DNA of 64,000 bases from Dyella psychrodurans (GTDB lineage: Bacteria; Pseudomonadota; Gammaproteobacteria; Xanthomonadales; Rhodanobacteraceae), in contig NZ_QRBF01000002.1 in NCBI RefSeq assembly GCF_003363265.1, positions 431,741 through 495,740 on the forward strand, read 5' to 3'. How positions within the stretch are numbered: the stretch's first letter is position 1; each line of letters begins with the position of its first letter. The translations under genes and the position numbers were made by a program. Of this stretch, positions 8,478-18,645 are shown piece after piece. The notes under the pieces are model-generated. The model was not told the DNA's origin, searched no databases, and was given only the letters and a program-made list of their open reading frames with translations.

Positions 8478-9443
8478 ATGGAAATTTTCAATCACAACAG
8501 CAATATCCACTTCCTCCGTATCCGCAAGTTCACGGTCGGCATCGCGGTGCTGCTGATGCTCGTGTCGATCGGGCTGCTCGCCACGCGCAGTCTGAACTAC
8601 GGTCTGGACTTCACCGGCGGCGTCAGCATCGACGTGACCTACGATCAGCCGATCATGGTGGAAGACGTGCGCGCCGCGCTCGACAAGGGCGGTATCGATA
8701 ACGCCATCGTGCAGAGCGTGGGCGGTACCCGCCAGGTTTCGATCCGCTTCCAGCCCAAGGACGACAAGCATTACACCTTGCAGGAAGGCAAGTCGCCCAA
8801 TCTGGATCTGATCGCCGGCGACGTCTCCAAGGCGCTGCAGGCCTCGCGCCAGGATGCCAAGATCGCCGGCCGCAACTACGTCGGCCCGCAGGTGGGCGAG
8901 CAGTTGCGCAGCGACGGTGTTACCGCGGCGATCTTCGTGATCATCGGTATCGGTATCTACCTGTGGATCCGCTTCGAGCGTCGCTTCGCCATCGCCGCGC
9001 TGGCGACCGAGGTGCACGACGTGCTCGTGACGCTTGGTGTCATTTCGCTGGTGCAGCGCGAGTTCGACCTCACCGTGCTGGCATCGGTGTTGGCGGTGAT
9101 CGGTTATTCGATCAACGACAAGGTGGTGGTGTTCGACCGTATCCGCGAATTGTTCCGTTCCTCGCGCAAGGCCGATCCGGAAGAAGTCCTCAACCGTTCC
9201 ATCAACAGCACGCTGTCGCGAACCATCATCACCTCGTTGTTCACCAGCATCGCGATGGCCGCGCTGTATTTGTTCGGTGGTCCGACGGTGCACGGCTTTG
9301 CGGTGACGATGCTGATCGGCATTCTGGTCGGTACCTTGTCTTCGATCTTCGTCGCCAGCCCGATCCTGCTGTGGCTGGGCGTGTCGAAGAAGGACCTGAT
9401 GCCGGTCACTCGCGAAAACCCGGAGCTGGCACGTCGCCCCTGA
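8478..9443 (+). CDS. secF: Protein translocase subunit SecF
   Basis: Encodes 321 residues. The first span (about 19-37) is followed by NYGLDFTGGVSIDV, a short periplasmic domain, and five further spans including VIGYSINDKVVVFDRIREL, the SecF counterpart of the SecD signature. It partners SecD in the SecDF-YajC complex. A terminator follows the stop codon. Confidence 0.97.
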   Translation: MEIFNHNSNIHFLRIRKFTVGIAVLLMLVSIGLLATRSLNYGLDFTGGVSIDVTYDQPIMVEDVRAALDKGGIDNAIVQSVGGTRQVSIRFQPKDDKHYTLQEGKSPNLDLIAGDVSKALQASRQDAKIAGRNYVGPQVGEQLRSDGVTAAIFVIIGIGIYLWIRFERRFAIAALATEVHDVLVTLGVISLVQREFDLTVLASVLAVIGYSINDKVVVFDRIRELFRSSRKADPEEVLNRSINSTLSRTIITSLFTSIAMAALYLFGGPTVHGFAVTMLIGILVGTLSSIFVASPILLWLGVSKKDLMPVTRENPELARRP

Positions 9444-9469
9444 TGGCTGGCGATAGGCAGCTTCACCTC

Positions 9470-9500
9470 AACGGCCCGGTTATCCGGGCCGTTTTGTTTT
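9470..9500 (+). terminator. Rho-independent terminator after secF
   Basis: AACGGCCCGG (9470-9479) and CCGGGCCGTT (9484-9493) form a perfect 10-bp stem with a TTAT loop, followed by TTGTTTTG. Confidence 0.9.
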
Positions 9501-9615
9501 GCGCGTGTGACAAAGCGGTTGCACGTTTTTGCATGCCGAATGTGACGCTGCGTGTCACTTGCCTGCACGGAAAGCGAGCGGCTCCCGTATTTCCGCACAT
9601 CATTGCCGCTCAGCC

Positions 9616-9642
9616 TTAACTTTATCGAACGGCGGTCGATAA
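9616..9642 (+). promoter_or_regulatory. Sigma-28 (FliA)-type promoter for motAB
   Basis: TTAACTTT (9616-9623), an 11-base spacer and GTCGATAA (9635-9642) match the FliA consensus TAAAGTTT-N11-GCCGATAA closely, with exact spacing. It lies 36 bases before the motA start, as expected for a late flagellar gene. Confidence 0.75.
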
Positions 9643-9677
9643 GCGGTGAGAGACATGGTGTCCTGAATGGAGTCCAC

Positions 9678-10547
9678 ATGCTTGTCCTGGTCGGATCGGT
9701 GCTCGTGTTGTCCTGTGTGCTGGGCGGTTATCTGCTCTCGCACGGGCACATCCTTGCGTTATGGCAACCCAGTGAGCTGATGATCATCGGCGGCGGTGCG
9801 ATAGGCGCTTTTCTCTCGGCCAATCCAGCCAAGATCGTGAAGGAAGCGCTGCGCAATATCGCGGCCCTGTTGAAGGGGCCCAAATACCGGAGGCAGGATT
9901 ACGTCGACCTGCTTGCATTGCTCTACGACATCTTCGGCGTGATTCGCAAACAGGGGTTGCTGGGGCTGGAGTCGCACATCGAAGATCCGCAGGCGAGTTC
10001 TCTTTTCAGTGCCTATCCGCGCCTGGTCAAGGAACACGACCTGATTGAATTCATCACCGATTGCCTGCGCCTGATCGTAGGCGGCAACATGAATCCGCAC
10101 GAGCTCGAGCAGTTGCTGGAAGTGGAACTGGAAACGCATCAGCAGGAAGCCGAGGCACCGGCACTGGCAGTGATGAAGCTGGCCGATGCATTGCCTGGCT
10201 TTGGCATCGTGGCGGCCGTGCTCGGTATCGTAACCACCATGTCGCAGCTCGGCGGCGATACGTCGCAGATCGGCGAACACATTGCGGGTGCGCTGGTGGG
10301 CACCTTTCTCGGCATCCTGCTTTGCTATGGCTTCGTCGGTCCGCTCGGCGCGGCGATGGAAAATCGCGTGCAGGAAGACGGCCGGGCGTTCGAGTGCGTG
10401 AAGGTCGCCTTGTTGGCGAGCCTGCGAGGTTATAACCCGAAGGTGTCGGTGGAATTCGCGCGCAAGACACTGTCGCCGCAAACACGACCGAACTTCCAGG
10501 ATTTCGAAGAGCATCTCAAGGGCGCGCGTGCCGGAGCGTCGGCGTGA
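9678..10547 (+). CDS. motA: Flagellar motor stator protein MotA
   Basis: Encodes 289 residues from the ATG at 9678, with a TGGAGT ribosome-binding site. MotA forms the stator ring around MotB and couples ion flow to rotor torque. Two N-terminal spans (about 1-50), a long cytoplasmic loop with charged residues (about 70-165) and two more spans (about 175-230, with LPGFGIVAAVLGIV) fit the family. motB overlaps its end by four bases. A sigma-28-type promoter stands upstream. The downstream flagellar genes are not in the window. Confidence 0.95.
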   Translation: MLVLVGSVLVLSCVLGGYLLSHGHILALWQPSELMIIGGGAIGAFLSANPAKIVKEALRNIAALLKGPKYRRQDYVDLLALLYDIFGVIRKQGLLGLESHIEDPQASSLFSAYPRLVKEHDLIEFITDCLRLIVGGNMNPHELEQLLEVELETHQQEAEAPALAVMKLADALPGFGIVAAVLGIVTTMSQLGGDTSQIGEHIAGALVGTFLGILLCYGFVGPLGAAMENRVQEDGRAFECVKVALLASLRGYNPKVSVEFARKTLSPQTRPNFQDFEEHLKGARAGASA

Positions 10548-11542
10548 GCGAGCAGGACGGCGAGCAACTGATCGTCGTTCGCCGTGCACGCCGCAAGCGT
10601 CACGGCCATCATGGCGGTGCGTGGAAGGTGGCCTATGCCGACTTCGTGACGGCGATGATGGCGTTCTTTCTGGTGATGTGGCTGATTGGTGTCGGCACGA
10701 AACAGCAACGCGCGGCCATCGCGGAGTACTTCAAGAATCCGAGCATGACGCCCGGCAACGCGCCCATGGCGCCACCCGGCAAGGTCGGTCCCGGCGGTGC
10801 CAGCGACAGTGCGATCAAGCTGGGCGGCGCGATGGATATGCCTCATGGCCCCGGCAAAGACCGTCGCGCATCGCGATCGGCCGCGCCCGATGAGGTGGAA
10901 AAGCAGGCGCGCGAGCAGGAAAAGCAGCGACTTGAAAACCTGATGCAGCAGTTGCACGCCGCCATCGAAAAAAGCCAGGCGCTGGAGCCCTTCAAGGATC
11001 AACTGTTGCTCGACATCACGCCCGAAGGCCTGCGCATCCAGATCGTGGACAAGCAGAACCGTCCGATGTTCGATACGGGAAGCGCCATGTTGAAGCCTTA
11101 CACGGTGGCGATTCTGCACGAGCTGGCCAGTTTCATTAACCAGGCGCCCAACAAGATCAGCATTTCTGGTCACACCGACGACGCGCAGTACCTGGGCGAG
11201 GCCGGATACAGCAACTGGGAGTTGTCGGCCGATCGCGCCAATGCCGCGCGTCGCGCCTTGTTGGGCGGCGGCCTGGTTTCCGAGAAGATTGCGCGCGTGG
11301 TCGGTCTTGCCGATTCGGTGCCGTTCGACAAAGTCGTTCCCAGCGATCCGATCAACCGTCGCATCAGCATCATCATGATGACCAAGCAGGCGCAGGATGC
11401 GGCGATGTCGCAGGAGGAGGGGGTCAGCGTGCCGCCGACATCGCCGAACACTTCCGCAGCGGCGTCGCCCTCGCCCGCGGCAACGCCGGGTACGCTGCCA
11501 CCGGTCGCAACGATTACGTCTGTTTCGTCGGGTGCGCCATAA
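10544..11542 (+). CDS. motB: Flagellar motor stator protein MotB
   Basis: Encodes 332 residues, starting with a GTG that overlaps the motA stop (GTGA). A basic N-terminus leads to WKVAYADFVTAMMAFFLVMW (about 28-47), with the ion-carrying aspartate in YADF. A plug/linker rich in Gly, Pro and Gln follows, then an OmpA-like peptidoglycan-binding domain (about 160-275) with SGHTDD and NRRISI. The tail is low-complexity Ala/Pro/Ser/Thr. It anchors the stator to the cell wall. Confidence 0.95.
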   Translation: MSEQDGEQLIVVRRARRKRHGHHGGAWKVAYADFVTAMMAFFLVMWLIGVGTKQQRAAIAEYFKNPSMTPGNAPMAPPGKVGPGGASDSAIKLGGAMDMPHGPGKDRRASRSAAPDEVEKQAREQEKQRLENLMQQLHAAIEKSQALEPFKDQLLLDITPEGLRIQIVDKQNRPMFDTGSAMLKPYTVAILHELASFINQAPNKISISGHTDDAQYLGEAGYSNWELSADRANAARRALLGGGLVSEKIARVVGLADSVPFDKVVPSDPINRRISIIMMTKQAQDAAMSQEEGVSVPPTSPNTSAAASPSPAATPGTLPPVATITSVSSGAP

Positions 11543-11571
11543 GCAGGAGCGTCGAGCACAACGCGCTGGAT

Positions 11572-12267
11572 TTAGTCGTTTTGCAGGGACGCAAAGCGCT
11601 CGGGTGTGCCCACGTCTGTCCAGATGCCGGCGTGTCGCTGGCCGCTGATTTTTCCGCGTTCGATGGCCTTATCCAGTAGCGGCCTGATTTTGAAGCGCGG
11701 CGGTTTGGCCTCGTCCGCTTCGCTGTTGACAGTCACTGACTTCCAGTCGTCCAGCAATTCGCGGCGGAAGACGCCGATGCCGCTATAAGTCAGTTGCGGG
11801 TTGCCATGGCTTTCCAGCCATCCGCGATCGTCGAGGGCGAAGTCGCCAGCCGGGTGATGCGGTGGATTGTCCACCAGCAACAAGTGCGCAAGGCCCTTGG
11901 GTTCGGACGGCAGCGTGTTGAAGTCCGCATCGGTCCAGATATCTCCGCTGACGACAATGAAAGGTTCCGGTCCCAGCAGCGGGAGCGCGTTGAGCATGCC
12001 GCCACCGGTTTCCAGCGGAACCGGACCCTCGTACGCATAGCGGATGCGCAAGCCCCAGTGCGATCCGTCGCCCAACGCATCGGGAAATTGATCGGCCAAG
12101 TGCGACGTGTTGATCACGACGTAGTGCACGCCCATGGCCGCCAGCTTTTCCAGATGCCACACAATCAGCGGCTTGCCGCGTACAGATAACAGCGGCTTGG
12201 GTGTGTGATGGGTGAGTGGGCGCATGCGCTCGCCCAGGCCCGCTGCGAAAATCAAGGCATGTCTCAT
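11572..12267 (-). CDS. murU: N-acetylmuramate alpha-1-phosphate uridylyltransferase MurU
   Basis: Encodes 231 residues. It is a nucleotidyltransferase with the N-terminal signature IFAAGLGERMRPLT, TPKPLL, and GDIWTDADF for metal and sugar binding. MurU makes UDP-MurNAc from MurNAc-1-phosphate and UTP, the last step of the anhydro-MurNAc recycling bypass known from Pseudomonas. Its ATG overlaps the stop of amgK (GCATGAG), the partner kinase. It converges on motB with 29 bases between. Confidence 0.9.
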   Translation of the reverse strand: MRHALIFAAGLGERMRPLTHHTPKPLLSVRGKPLIVWHLEKLAAMGVHYVVINTSHLADQFPDALGDGSHWGLRIRYAYEGPVPLETGGGMLNALPLLGPEPFIVVSGDIWTDADFNTLPSEPKGLAHLLLVDNPPHHPAGDFALDDRGWLESHGNPQLTYSGIGVFRRELLDDWKSVTVNSEADEAKPPRFKIRPLLDKAIERGKISGQRHAGIWTDVGTPERFASLQND

Positions 12268-13277
12268 GCGTTGGCGACCCGCGTCAGATCGCGATCCCGT
12301 GCATGACGTTCGAGCAATGCCACGAGATCGCACAGTTCCGGATAACTCCGTGCGACGGAAACGATGTAATGGTAGACACGCGGCACATCGGCGAGATAGC
12401 CGGGTTTGCCATCGCGATACCAGAGCCGATAGAACTGGCCGAGTACGCGGATGTGGCGATGCATGCCGGTGAGATCGAACCAGCGCAGGAAACGCTGCGG
12501 GCCGATGTCTTCGTCGATGATCCGCGCATCCTTGAGTCGCAGCCGATACGACTCCACCCATGCTTCGACGCGATCGCGCGGCCATGCGATGTAGGCATCG
12601 CGCAGCAGTGACGCCAGATCGTAGGCGATGGGTCCGGCGAGCGCGCCCTGAAAATCGATGATGCCCGGATTGTTGTCGTCGACGATCAGCAGATTGCGGC
12701 TGTGGAAATCGCGATGCACGAAGCAGCGCGGTTGTTCCATCATGTTCGCGAGCACGATGTCGAAGGCCGCGCTCAGTACTTTCTGTTCGTTGTGATCGGG
12801 TGTGTGGCCAAGATGCCGGTCGAGAAACCACTCTGGCATCACGTCCAGTCCGCGCATTACGACGCCCTGGTCGAAAGGCGGCAGGTCTGCGTAATCCATC
12901 CGGGTCTGGATGCGCAGCAAAGCATCCATCGCATCGCCATAAAGCGCGTCGGCATTGGCGTCATTCAAGGCCGGCAAGTACAGGCGTGAACCAAGGTCCT
13001 CGATAAGCAGGAAACCTTGCTCCAGATCCGTGTCGTACACGGCGGGGACGTGCAGGTCCGCTGCGGACAAGCGCTCGCCGATGGCCAGCCACGGGCGTGG
13101 ATCTTCCTGCGCGGGCGGCGAGTCCATCACGATCCAGCTGCGACCGTCGTGGTGCGTTCGCCAGTAGCTGCGGAAGCTTGCATCGGCGGAGGCCGGTTCC
13201 AGCGTCAACGCGGGATTGCGAAGGGCTGAGCGTGTCCAGGCGAGGCGGGCGGTGGCGCGATCAGGATTGCTTTCCAT
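12264..13277 (-). CDS. amgK: N-acetylmuramate/N-acetylglucosamine anomeric kinase AmgK
   Basis: Encodes 337 residues of the aminoglycoside-phosphotransferase/choline-kinase fold. CFVHRDFHSRNLLI carries the catalytic HRD, and GIIDFQGALAGPIAYDLASL is the metal-binding DFQ region. AmgK phosphorylates the anomeric hydroxyl of MurNAc so that MurU can activate it. The four-base overlap with murU shows translational coupling. Together they give the fosfomycin-tolerant recycling route. Confidence 0.9.
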   Translation of the reverse strand: MESNPDRATARLAWTRSALRNPALTLEPASADASFRSYWRTHHDGRSWIVMDSPPAQEDPRPWLAIGERLSAADLHVPAVYDTDLEQGFLLIEDLGSRLYLPALNDANADALYGDAMDALLRIQTRMDYADLPPFDQGVVMRGLDVMPEWFLDRHLGHTPDHNEQKVLSAAFDIVLANMMEQPRCFVHRDFHSRNLLIVDDNNPGIIDFQGALAGPIAYDLASLLRDAYIAWPRDRVEAWVESYRLRLKDARIIDEDIGPQRFLRWFDLTGMHRHIRVLGQFYRLWYRDGKPGYLADVPRVYHYIVSVARSYPELCDLVALLERHARDRDLTRVANA

Positions 13278-13349
13278 GTGAGGATTCGTTGCTTAAACAC
13301 GGAAAGCTTAGAGCCTAGGCGGGCGAAACGCATGGCTATGTCCGTTACT

Positions 13350-13387
13350 CCCTCCCCTACGTGCAGAAGGGGAGGGCTGGGGTGGGG
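13350..13387 (+). repeat. Dispersed palindromic repeat, copy 2a
   Basis: CCCTCCCCT...AGGGGAGGG followed by CTGGGGTGGGG. It is the same family as the repeat at the end of tgt, with an inverted partner 35 bases on. It lies between amgK and amtB. Confidence 0.7.
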
Positions 13388-13421
13388 TGAAGCCTTTCAA
13401 GGTTGCGGCAAGCGCGTGCAA

Positions 13422-13456
13422 CCCCTCCCCAACCCTCCCCTGCAAGCAGGGGAGGG
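13422..13456 (-). repeat. Dispersed palindromic repeat, copy 2b (inverted)
   Basis: CCCCTCCCCAACCCTCCCC-TGCAAGCA-GGGGAGGG, the inverted partner of copy 2a. It ends 12 bases before the amtB stop codon and may serve as the 3' hairpin of the glnK-amtB message. Confidence 0.7.
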
Positions 13457-13467
13457 AGCCAATGTCG

Positions 13468-14817
13468 TCAAGAGAGGTTGTACGCGCGTTCTTCGTGCTC
13501 GGCGATATCGAGGCCGACCTGTTCTTGTTCGGGGCCCACGCGCAAGCCGATGACCAGGTCCACCAGTTTCAGGATGCCCCAGCTCAGCAGGGCGCTCCAC
13601 ACGATGGTGAAGCCCACACCCTTGGCCTGAATCCACAGCTGCGCGAGGGGCGCGACCACGGTGCCGAAACCGCCCAGCTTCGGCGCCGCGAAAGGGCCGG
13701 TGAGCAGCGCGCCGATGATGCCGGCGATGGCATGCACGCCGAAGACGTCGAGCGTATCGTCGTAGCCCAGCTTGTGCTTGAGGCGCGTAGCCGTGAAGAA
13801 GCAGACGGCGCCGGCGGCGAAGCCGATGATCAACGCGCCACCAGGCCCCGCCGTTCCTGCCGCCGGAGTGATGGCGACCAGTCCTGCCACGGCGCCCGAG
13901 GCGGCGCCTAGCACGCTCGCGCGCTTGTGCACGATCCATTCGACGGTGACCCAGCCGATCGTCGCGGCGGCGGTGGCGATCTGGGTCACCAGCATCGCCA
14001 TGCCGGCGCTGCCGTTCGCGGCCACGGCCGATCCGGCGTTGAAGCCGAACCAGCCCAGCCACAGCATGCTCGCGCCGATCACGGTGTAGCCCAGGTTGTG
14101 GGGCGGCATGTGCGTGTGCGGATAGCCGCGGCGCTTGCCGATCACCAGGCACGCGACCAGCCCGGCGATGCCCGCGTTGATATGCACCACCGTGCCGCCG
14201 GCAAAGTCGAGCACGCCAAGATCGCCCAGCAGCGAGCCCGGGCCGCTCCACACCATGTGCGCGATCGGCAGGTAGACGAAGGTCAGCCACAGTCCGCTGA
14301 AGACGAGCATCGCGCTGAACTTCATACGCTCGGCGAACGCACCGATGATCAGCGCCGGCGTGATGATCGCGAAGGTCAGCTGGAACATCACGTACACGCT
14401 TTCCGGCACCGTCTGGTATAGCGAGCCCGGTGTAAGTCCGGCGAGCATCACGCGATCGAAACCGCCGATGATCGAGTGCCAGTTGGTGGCGCCGGCATGC
14501 ATGCCTTCCGTGCTGAAGGCCATGGAGTAGCCGTACACCATCCACAGCACCGTCACCAGCGAGGTGATCGCCAGACACTGCATCATCACCGACAGCAGGT
14601 TCTTGGAACGCACCATGCCGCCGTAAAACAGCGCGACGCCAGGTATCGTCATCATCAGCACAAATGCGCTGGCCACGATCATCCAGGCGGTGTCGCCGCT
14701 GTTGAGCATTGGCGCGGGCGTGGCCTGCGCAAAGGCGGGCCATGCAAAGCCAAGACAAAGCACTGCGGCGGCGAGCTGCGCCACAGTTCGCCGCGCAATG
14801 ATCGTGCGAATCCCCAT
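13468..14817 (-). CDS. amtB: Ammonium transporter AmtB
   Basis: Encodes 449 residues. A signal peptide (about 1-30, cleaved after AFA) is followed by eleven membrane spans. VVHINAGIAGLV and FGVHAIAGIIG carry the twin histidines of the pore. It conducts NH4+/NH3 across the inner membrane and is gated by GlnK. The start at 14817, just after TGGGGGG, is chosen because upstream ATGs would overlap glnK. The order glnK-amtB is the common one. Confidence 0.95.
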   Translation of the reverse strand: MGIRTIIARRTVAQLAAAVLCLGFAWPAFAQATPAPMLNSGDTAWMIVASAFVLMMTIPGVALFYGGMVRSKNLLSVMMQCLAITSLVTVLWMVYGYSMAFSTEGMHAGATNWHSIIGGFDRVMLAGLTPGSLYQTVPESVYVMFQLTFAIITPALIIGAFAERMKFSAMLVFSGLWLTFVYLPIAHMVWSGPGSLLGDLGVLDFAGGTVVHINAGIAGLVACLVIGKRRGYPHTHMPPHNLGYTVIGASMLWLGWFGFNAGSAVAANGSAGMAMLVTQIATAAATIGWVTVEWIVHKRASVLGAASGAVAGLVAITPAAGTAGPGGALIIGFAAGAVCFFTATRLKHKLGYDDTLDVFGVHAIAGIIGALLTGPFAAPKLGGFGTVVAPLAQLWIQAKGVGFTIVWSALLSWGILKLVDLVIGLRVGPEQEQVGLDIAEHEERAYNLS

Positions 14818-14824
14818 CCCCCCA

Positions 14825-15247
<423 letters not shown>

Positions 15248-15305
15248 CTAAGCCATTTGTGATGGGGACGAGGCTTCGCGGGTCGGCGCAAAGCGATCAA
15301 CTTGG

Positions 15306-15321
15306 TGCATGCAATGTTCCA
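15306..15321 (-). promoter_or_regulatory. Sigma-54 (-24/-12)-type promoter for glnK-amtB
   Basis: Read on the minus strand, TGGAAC-ATTGC-ATGCA matches the sigma-54 consensus TGGCAC-N5-TTGCA at nine of eleven fixed bases, with the required GG-N10-GC spacing. Nitrogen control of glnK-amtB by NtrC and sigma-54 is well known in other bacteria. I could not identify a clear NtrC site. Confidence 0.5.
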
Positions 15322-15360
15322 GGATGGTGCAAGAAACATGCTGCGGGATAGCCGGTTAGA

Positions 15361-15403
15361 TTGACCGTCCGGCGTCCAATCTGTACCATTTTAGTCTGGA
15401 TTA
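15361..15403 (+). promoter_or_regulatory. Sigma-70 promoter with overlapping Rrf2/IscR-type operator
   Basis: TTGACC (15361-15366), a 17-base spacer and TACCAT (15384-15389) form a good promoter 30 bases before the regulator start. The -10 box lies inside an imperfect palindrome; its minus-strand core, GACTAAAATGGTAC (15383-15396), resembles the IscR type 1 site core GACTAAAATAGTC. Autorepression by the cluster-bound regulator is the natural reading. Confidence 0.55.
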
Positions 15404-15418
15404 ACGCGGTGCCTCCCC

Positions 15419-15876
15419 ATGTTCCGTGTCAGCCGATTGACCGATTACGCCACCGTGGTGATGACCTGCATCGCCGCGCACCCCGATGCCGTCCTCAGTA
15501 CGGCCGACATCGCCGAAGAAACGCATCTGGAACTGCCCACGGTCAGCAAGTTGCTCAAGTTGCTGGGGCATGCCGGTCTGGTGGATTCGTTTCGCGGCGT
15601 GAATGGCGGCTATCGCCTGGCGCGTCCGGCGAACGAGATCAGCGTGGCCGAGATCGTCGAGGCGATGGAAGGTCCGCTCGGCATGACCGAATGCAGCTTG
15701 AGCGACGGCCACTGCGAACGCGAAAAGCAGTGCGGCGTGCGCGGAAGCTGGCAAAGCATCAACAACGTCTTGGATAACGCATTGCGCTCGATGAGCCTGG
15801 CCGACATGTTGCGCCCCGCCGCGCACGCGCCCGTCGCCACCGTCGCGCTTCCCGAATTGAAAGGCAGGACTGCATC

Positions 15877-15880
<4 letters not shown>
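15419..15880 (+). CDS. SUF system Fe-S cluster assembly regulator (Rrf2/IscR family)
   Basis: Encodes 153 residues. An N-terminal winged helix (about 8-70, with [17 protein letters not shown] and GGYRLARP) is followed by cysteines at 92, 99 and 105, the three-cysteine cluster site of IscR-type proteins. It likely senses Fe-S demand and controls the suf operon it heads. Its stop overlaps the sufB start (ATGA). An IscR-like box covers its promoter. The C-terminal extension past 120 is longer than needed for the fold. Confidence 0.93.
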
Positions 15881-17339
<1,459 letters not shown>

Positions 17340-17343
<4 letters not shown>

Positions 17344-17816
17344 GACTCACCACGCTGTTATGGATGGCCGTTTCTGCGTTGGCATTAAGCGGTACGGCCA
17401 CGGCCGGTACCGCGCCGGTATCTGCCGCTACCGCGGCGCCTGCACCAAGCAGCGACGCCTGCATGAACAGTGCGCAGTCGCAATCGGATATGACCGCTTG
17501 CGCCATGAAAGGCCTGAATGCGGCGGACAAGGAGCTCAACCAGGTCTACCAACAGGTGCTGAAGAAGTACGCCAAGGACGCCGTGTTCGTCGCCAAGCTC
17601 AAGGCCGCGCAAAAAGCGTGGTTGGCCTTCCGGGATGCGGAGCTTGCCGCGCGCTTTCCCGATAGCGACAAGAGCCACTACGGCAGCGTCTACCCGATGT
17701 GCGCCGACAACGAGCTCGAAGCCATGACGCGCAAGCGCACCGAAGAACTGCGTGCCTGGCTCAAGGGTACGGAAGAAGGCGATGTATGCGCGGGTTCGTA
17801 TAACGCGAACAGCTGA
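17340..17816 (+). CDS. Secreted LprI-like (DUF1311) protein inside the suf operon
   Basis: Encodes 158 residues. A Sec signal peptide (about 1-22) and a low-complexity Ala/Thr/Pro linker precede a domain of about 105 residues. That domain has [23 protein letters not shown] and [15 protein letters not shown], hallmarks of the LprI/DUF1311 family, which includes a lysozyme inhibitor of Mycobacterium. Three or four cysteines (positions near 41, 53, 120 and 151) could make disulfides. The ATG overlaps the sufB stop by four bases and sufC follows after 55 bases, so it is co-expressed with a cytoplasmic machine although it is exported. Function in this setting is unknown. Confidence 0.8.
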
Positions 17817-17827
17817 TCCACCTAACG

Positions 17828-17845
17828 CTGCCGAAAGCTCGGCAG
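17828..17845 (+). other. Hairpin between LprI-like gene and sufC
   Basis: CTGCCGA (17828-17834) and TCGGCAG (17839-17845) form a perfect 7-bp stem with an AAGC loop and no T-run. It may be a processing or stability element that adjusts expression of sufC relative to sufB. Confidence 0.4.
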
Positions 17846-17871
17846 GCGCCGATGCTGTAACAGGAACTGAC

Positions 17872-18645
17872 ATGTTGAAGATCGAAAACCTGCATGCCCG
17901 CGTCGAGGGCAAAGACATCCTCAAGGGCCTCTCGCTCACCGTGAATGCGGGCGAAGTGCACGCCATCATGGGCCCCAACGGCGCCGGCAAATCGACCCTG
18001 GGCAACGTGCTGTCCGGCCGCGACGGTTATGAAGTCACCGAAGGTTCCGTGATCTTCGAAGGACGCGACTTGCTCGCGCTGGAACCGGAAGAACGCGCCG
18101 CCGCAGGCGTATTTCTCGCCTTCCAGTATCCGGTGGAAATCCCCGGTGTGAACAACACCTATTTCCTGCGCGCCGCGCTCAACGCGCAGCGCAAGCAGCG
18201 CGGCGAGGCGGAGCTGGATTCCATGCAGTTCCTCAAGCTCGTTCGCGAGAAGCTGAAGATCATGCAGATTTCCGATGAGCTGCTCCATCGTGCCGTGAAC
18301 GAAGGGTTCTCGGGCGGCGAGAAGAAGCGCAACGAAATTTTCCAGATGGCGGTGCTGGAACCGAAGCTGGCCATTCTCGACGAAACCGATTCGGGCCTGG
18401 ACATCGATGCACTCAAGCAAGTGGCGCAAGGCGTGAACGCGTTGCGTTCGCCCGATCGCGCGTTCCTCGTGATTACGCACTATCAGCGCCTGCTCGACTA
18501 CATCGAGCCCGACTTCGTGCACGTGCTGGCCGACGGCCGCATCGTCGAAAGCGGCGACAAGACGCTGGCGCTGAAGCTGGAAGAACACGGATACGCCTGG
18601 GTTGCCGATCGCGATCCGGCACTGGCTGCCGAGGCGCGTGCATGA
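17872..18645 (+). CDS. sufC: Fe-S cluster assembly ATPase SufC
   Basis: Encodes 257 residues of the ABC-type ATPase fold. Walker A is GPNGAGKST, the signature FSGGEKKRNEI and Walker B LAILDETDSGLDIDAL. SufC powers conformational change in the SufB-SufD scaffold and works in the cytoplasm, not in transport. sufD overlaps its end by four bases. Confidence 0.97.
   Translation: MLKIENLHARVEGKDILKGLSLTVNAGEVHAIMGPNGAGKSTLGNVLSGRDGYEVTEGSVIFEGRDLLALEPEERAAAGVFLAFQYPVEIPGVNNTYFLRAALNAQRKQRGEAELDSMQFLKLVREKLKIMQISDELLHRAVNEGFSGGEKKRNEIFQMAVLEPKLAILDETDSGLDIDALKQVAQGVNALRSPDRAFLVITHYQRLLDYIEPDFVHVLADGRIVESGDKTLALKLEEHGYAWVADRDPALAAEARA

Noticed and set aside
6558-9293. Very long minus-strand open frame opposite secD-secF, and similar long frames opposite the M13 peptidase (58824-61301), rtcB and tgt
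   Set aside because: They are antisense shadows created by GC-rich codon bias; the products are His/Arg-rich without recognisable domains, while the other strand encodes clear family members.
9541-9557. CRP/Clp site TGTGACGCTGCGTGTCA upstream of motA
   Set aside because: The half-sites are one base too far apart and imperfect; the sigma-28 element is the better explanation for motAB control.
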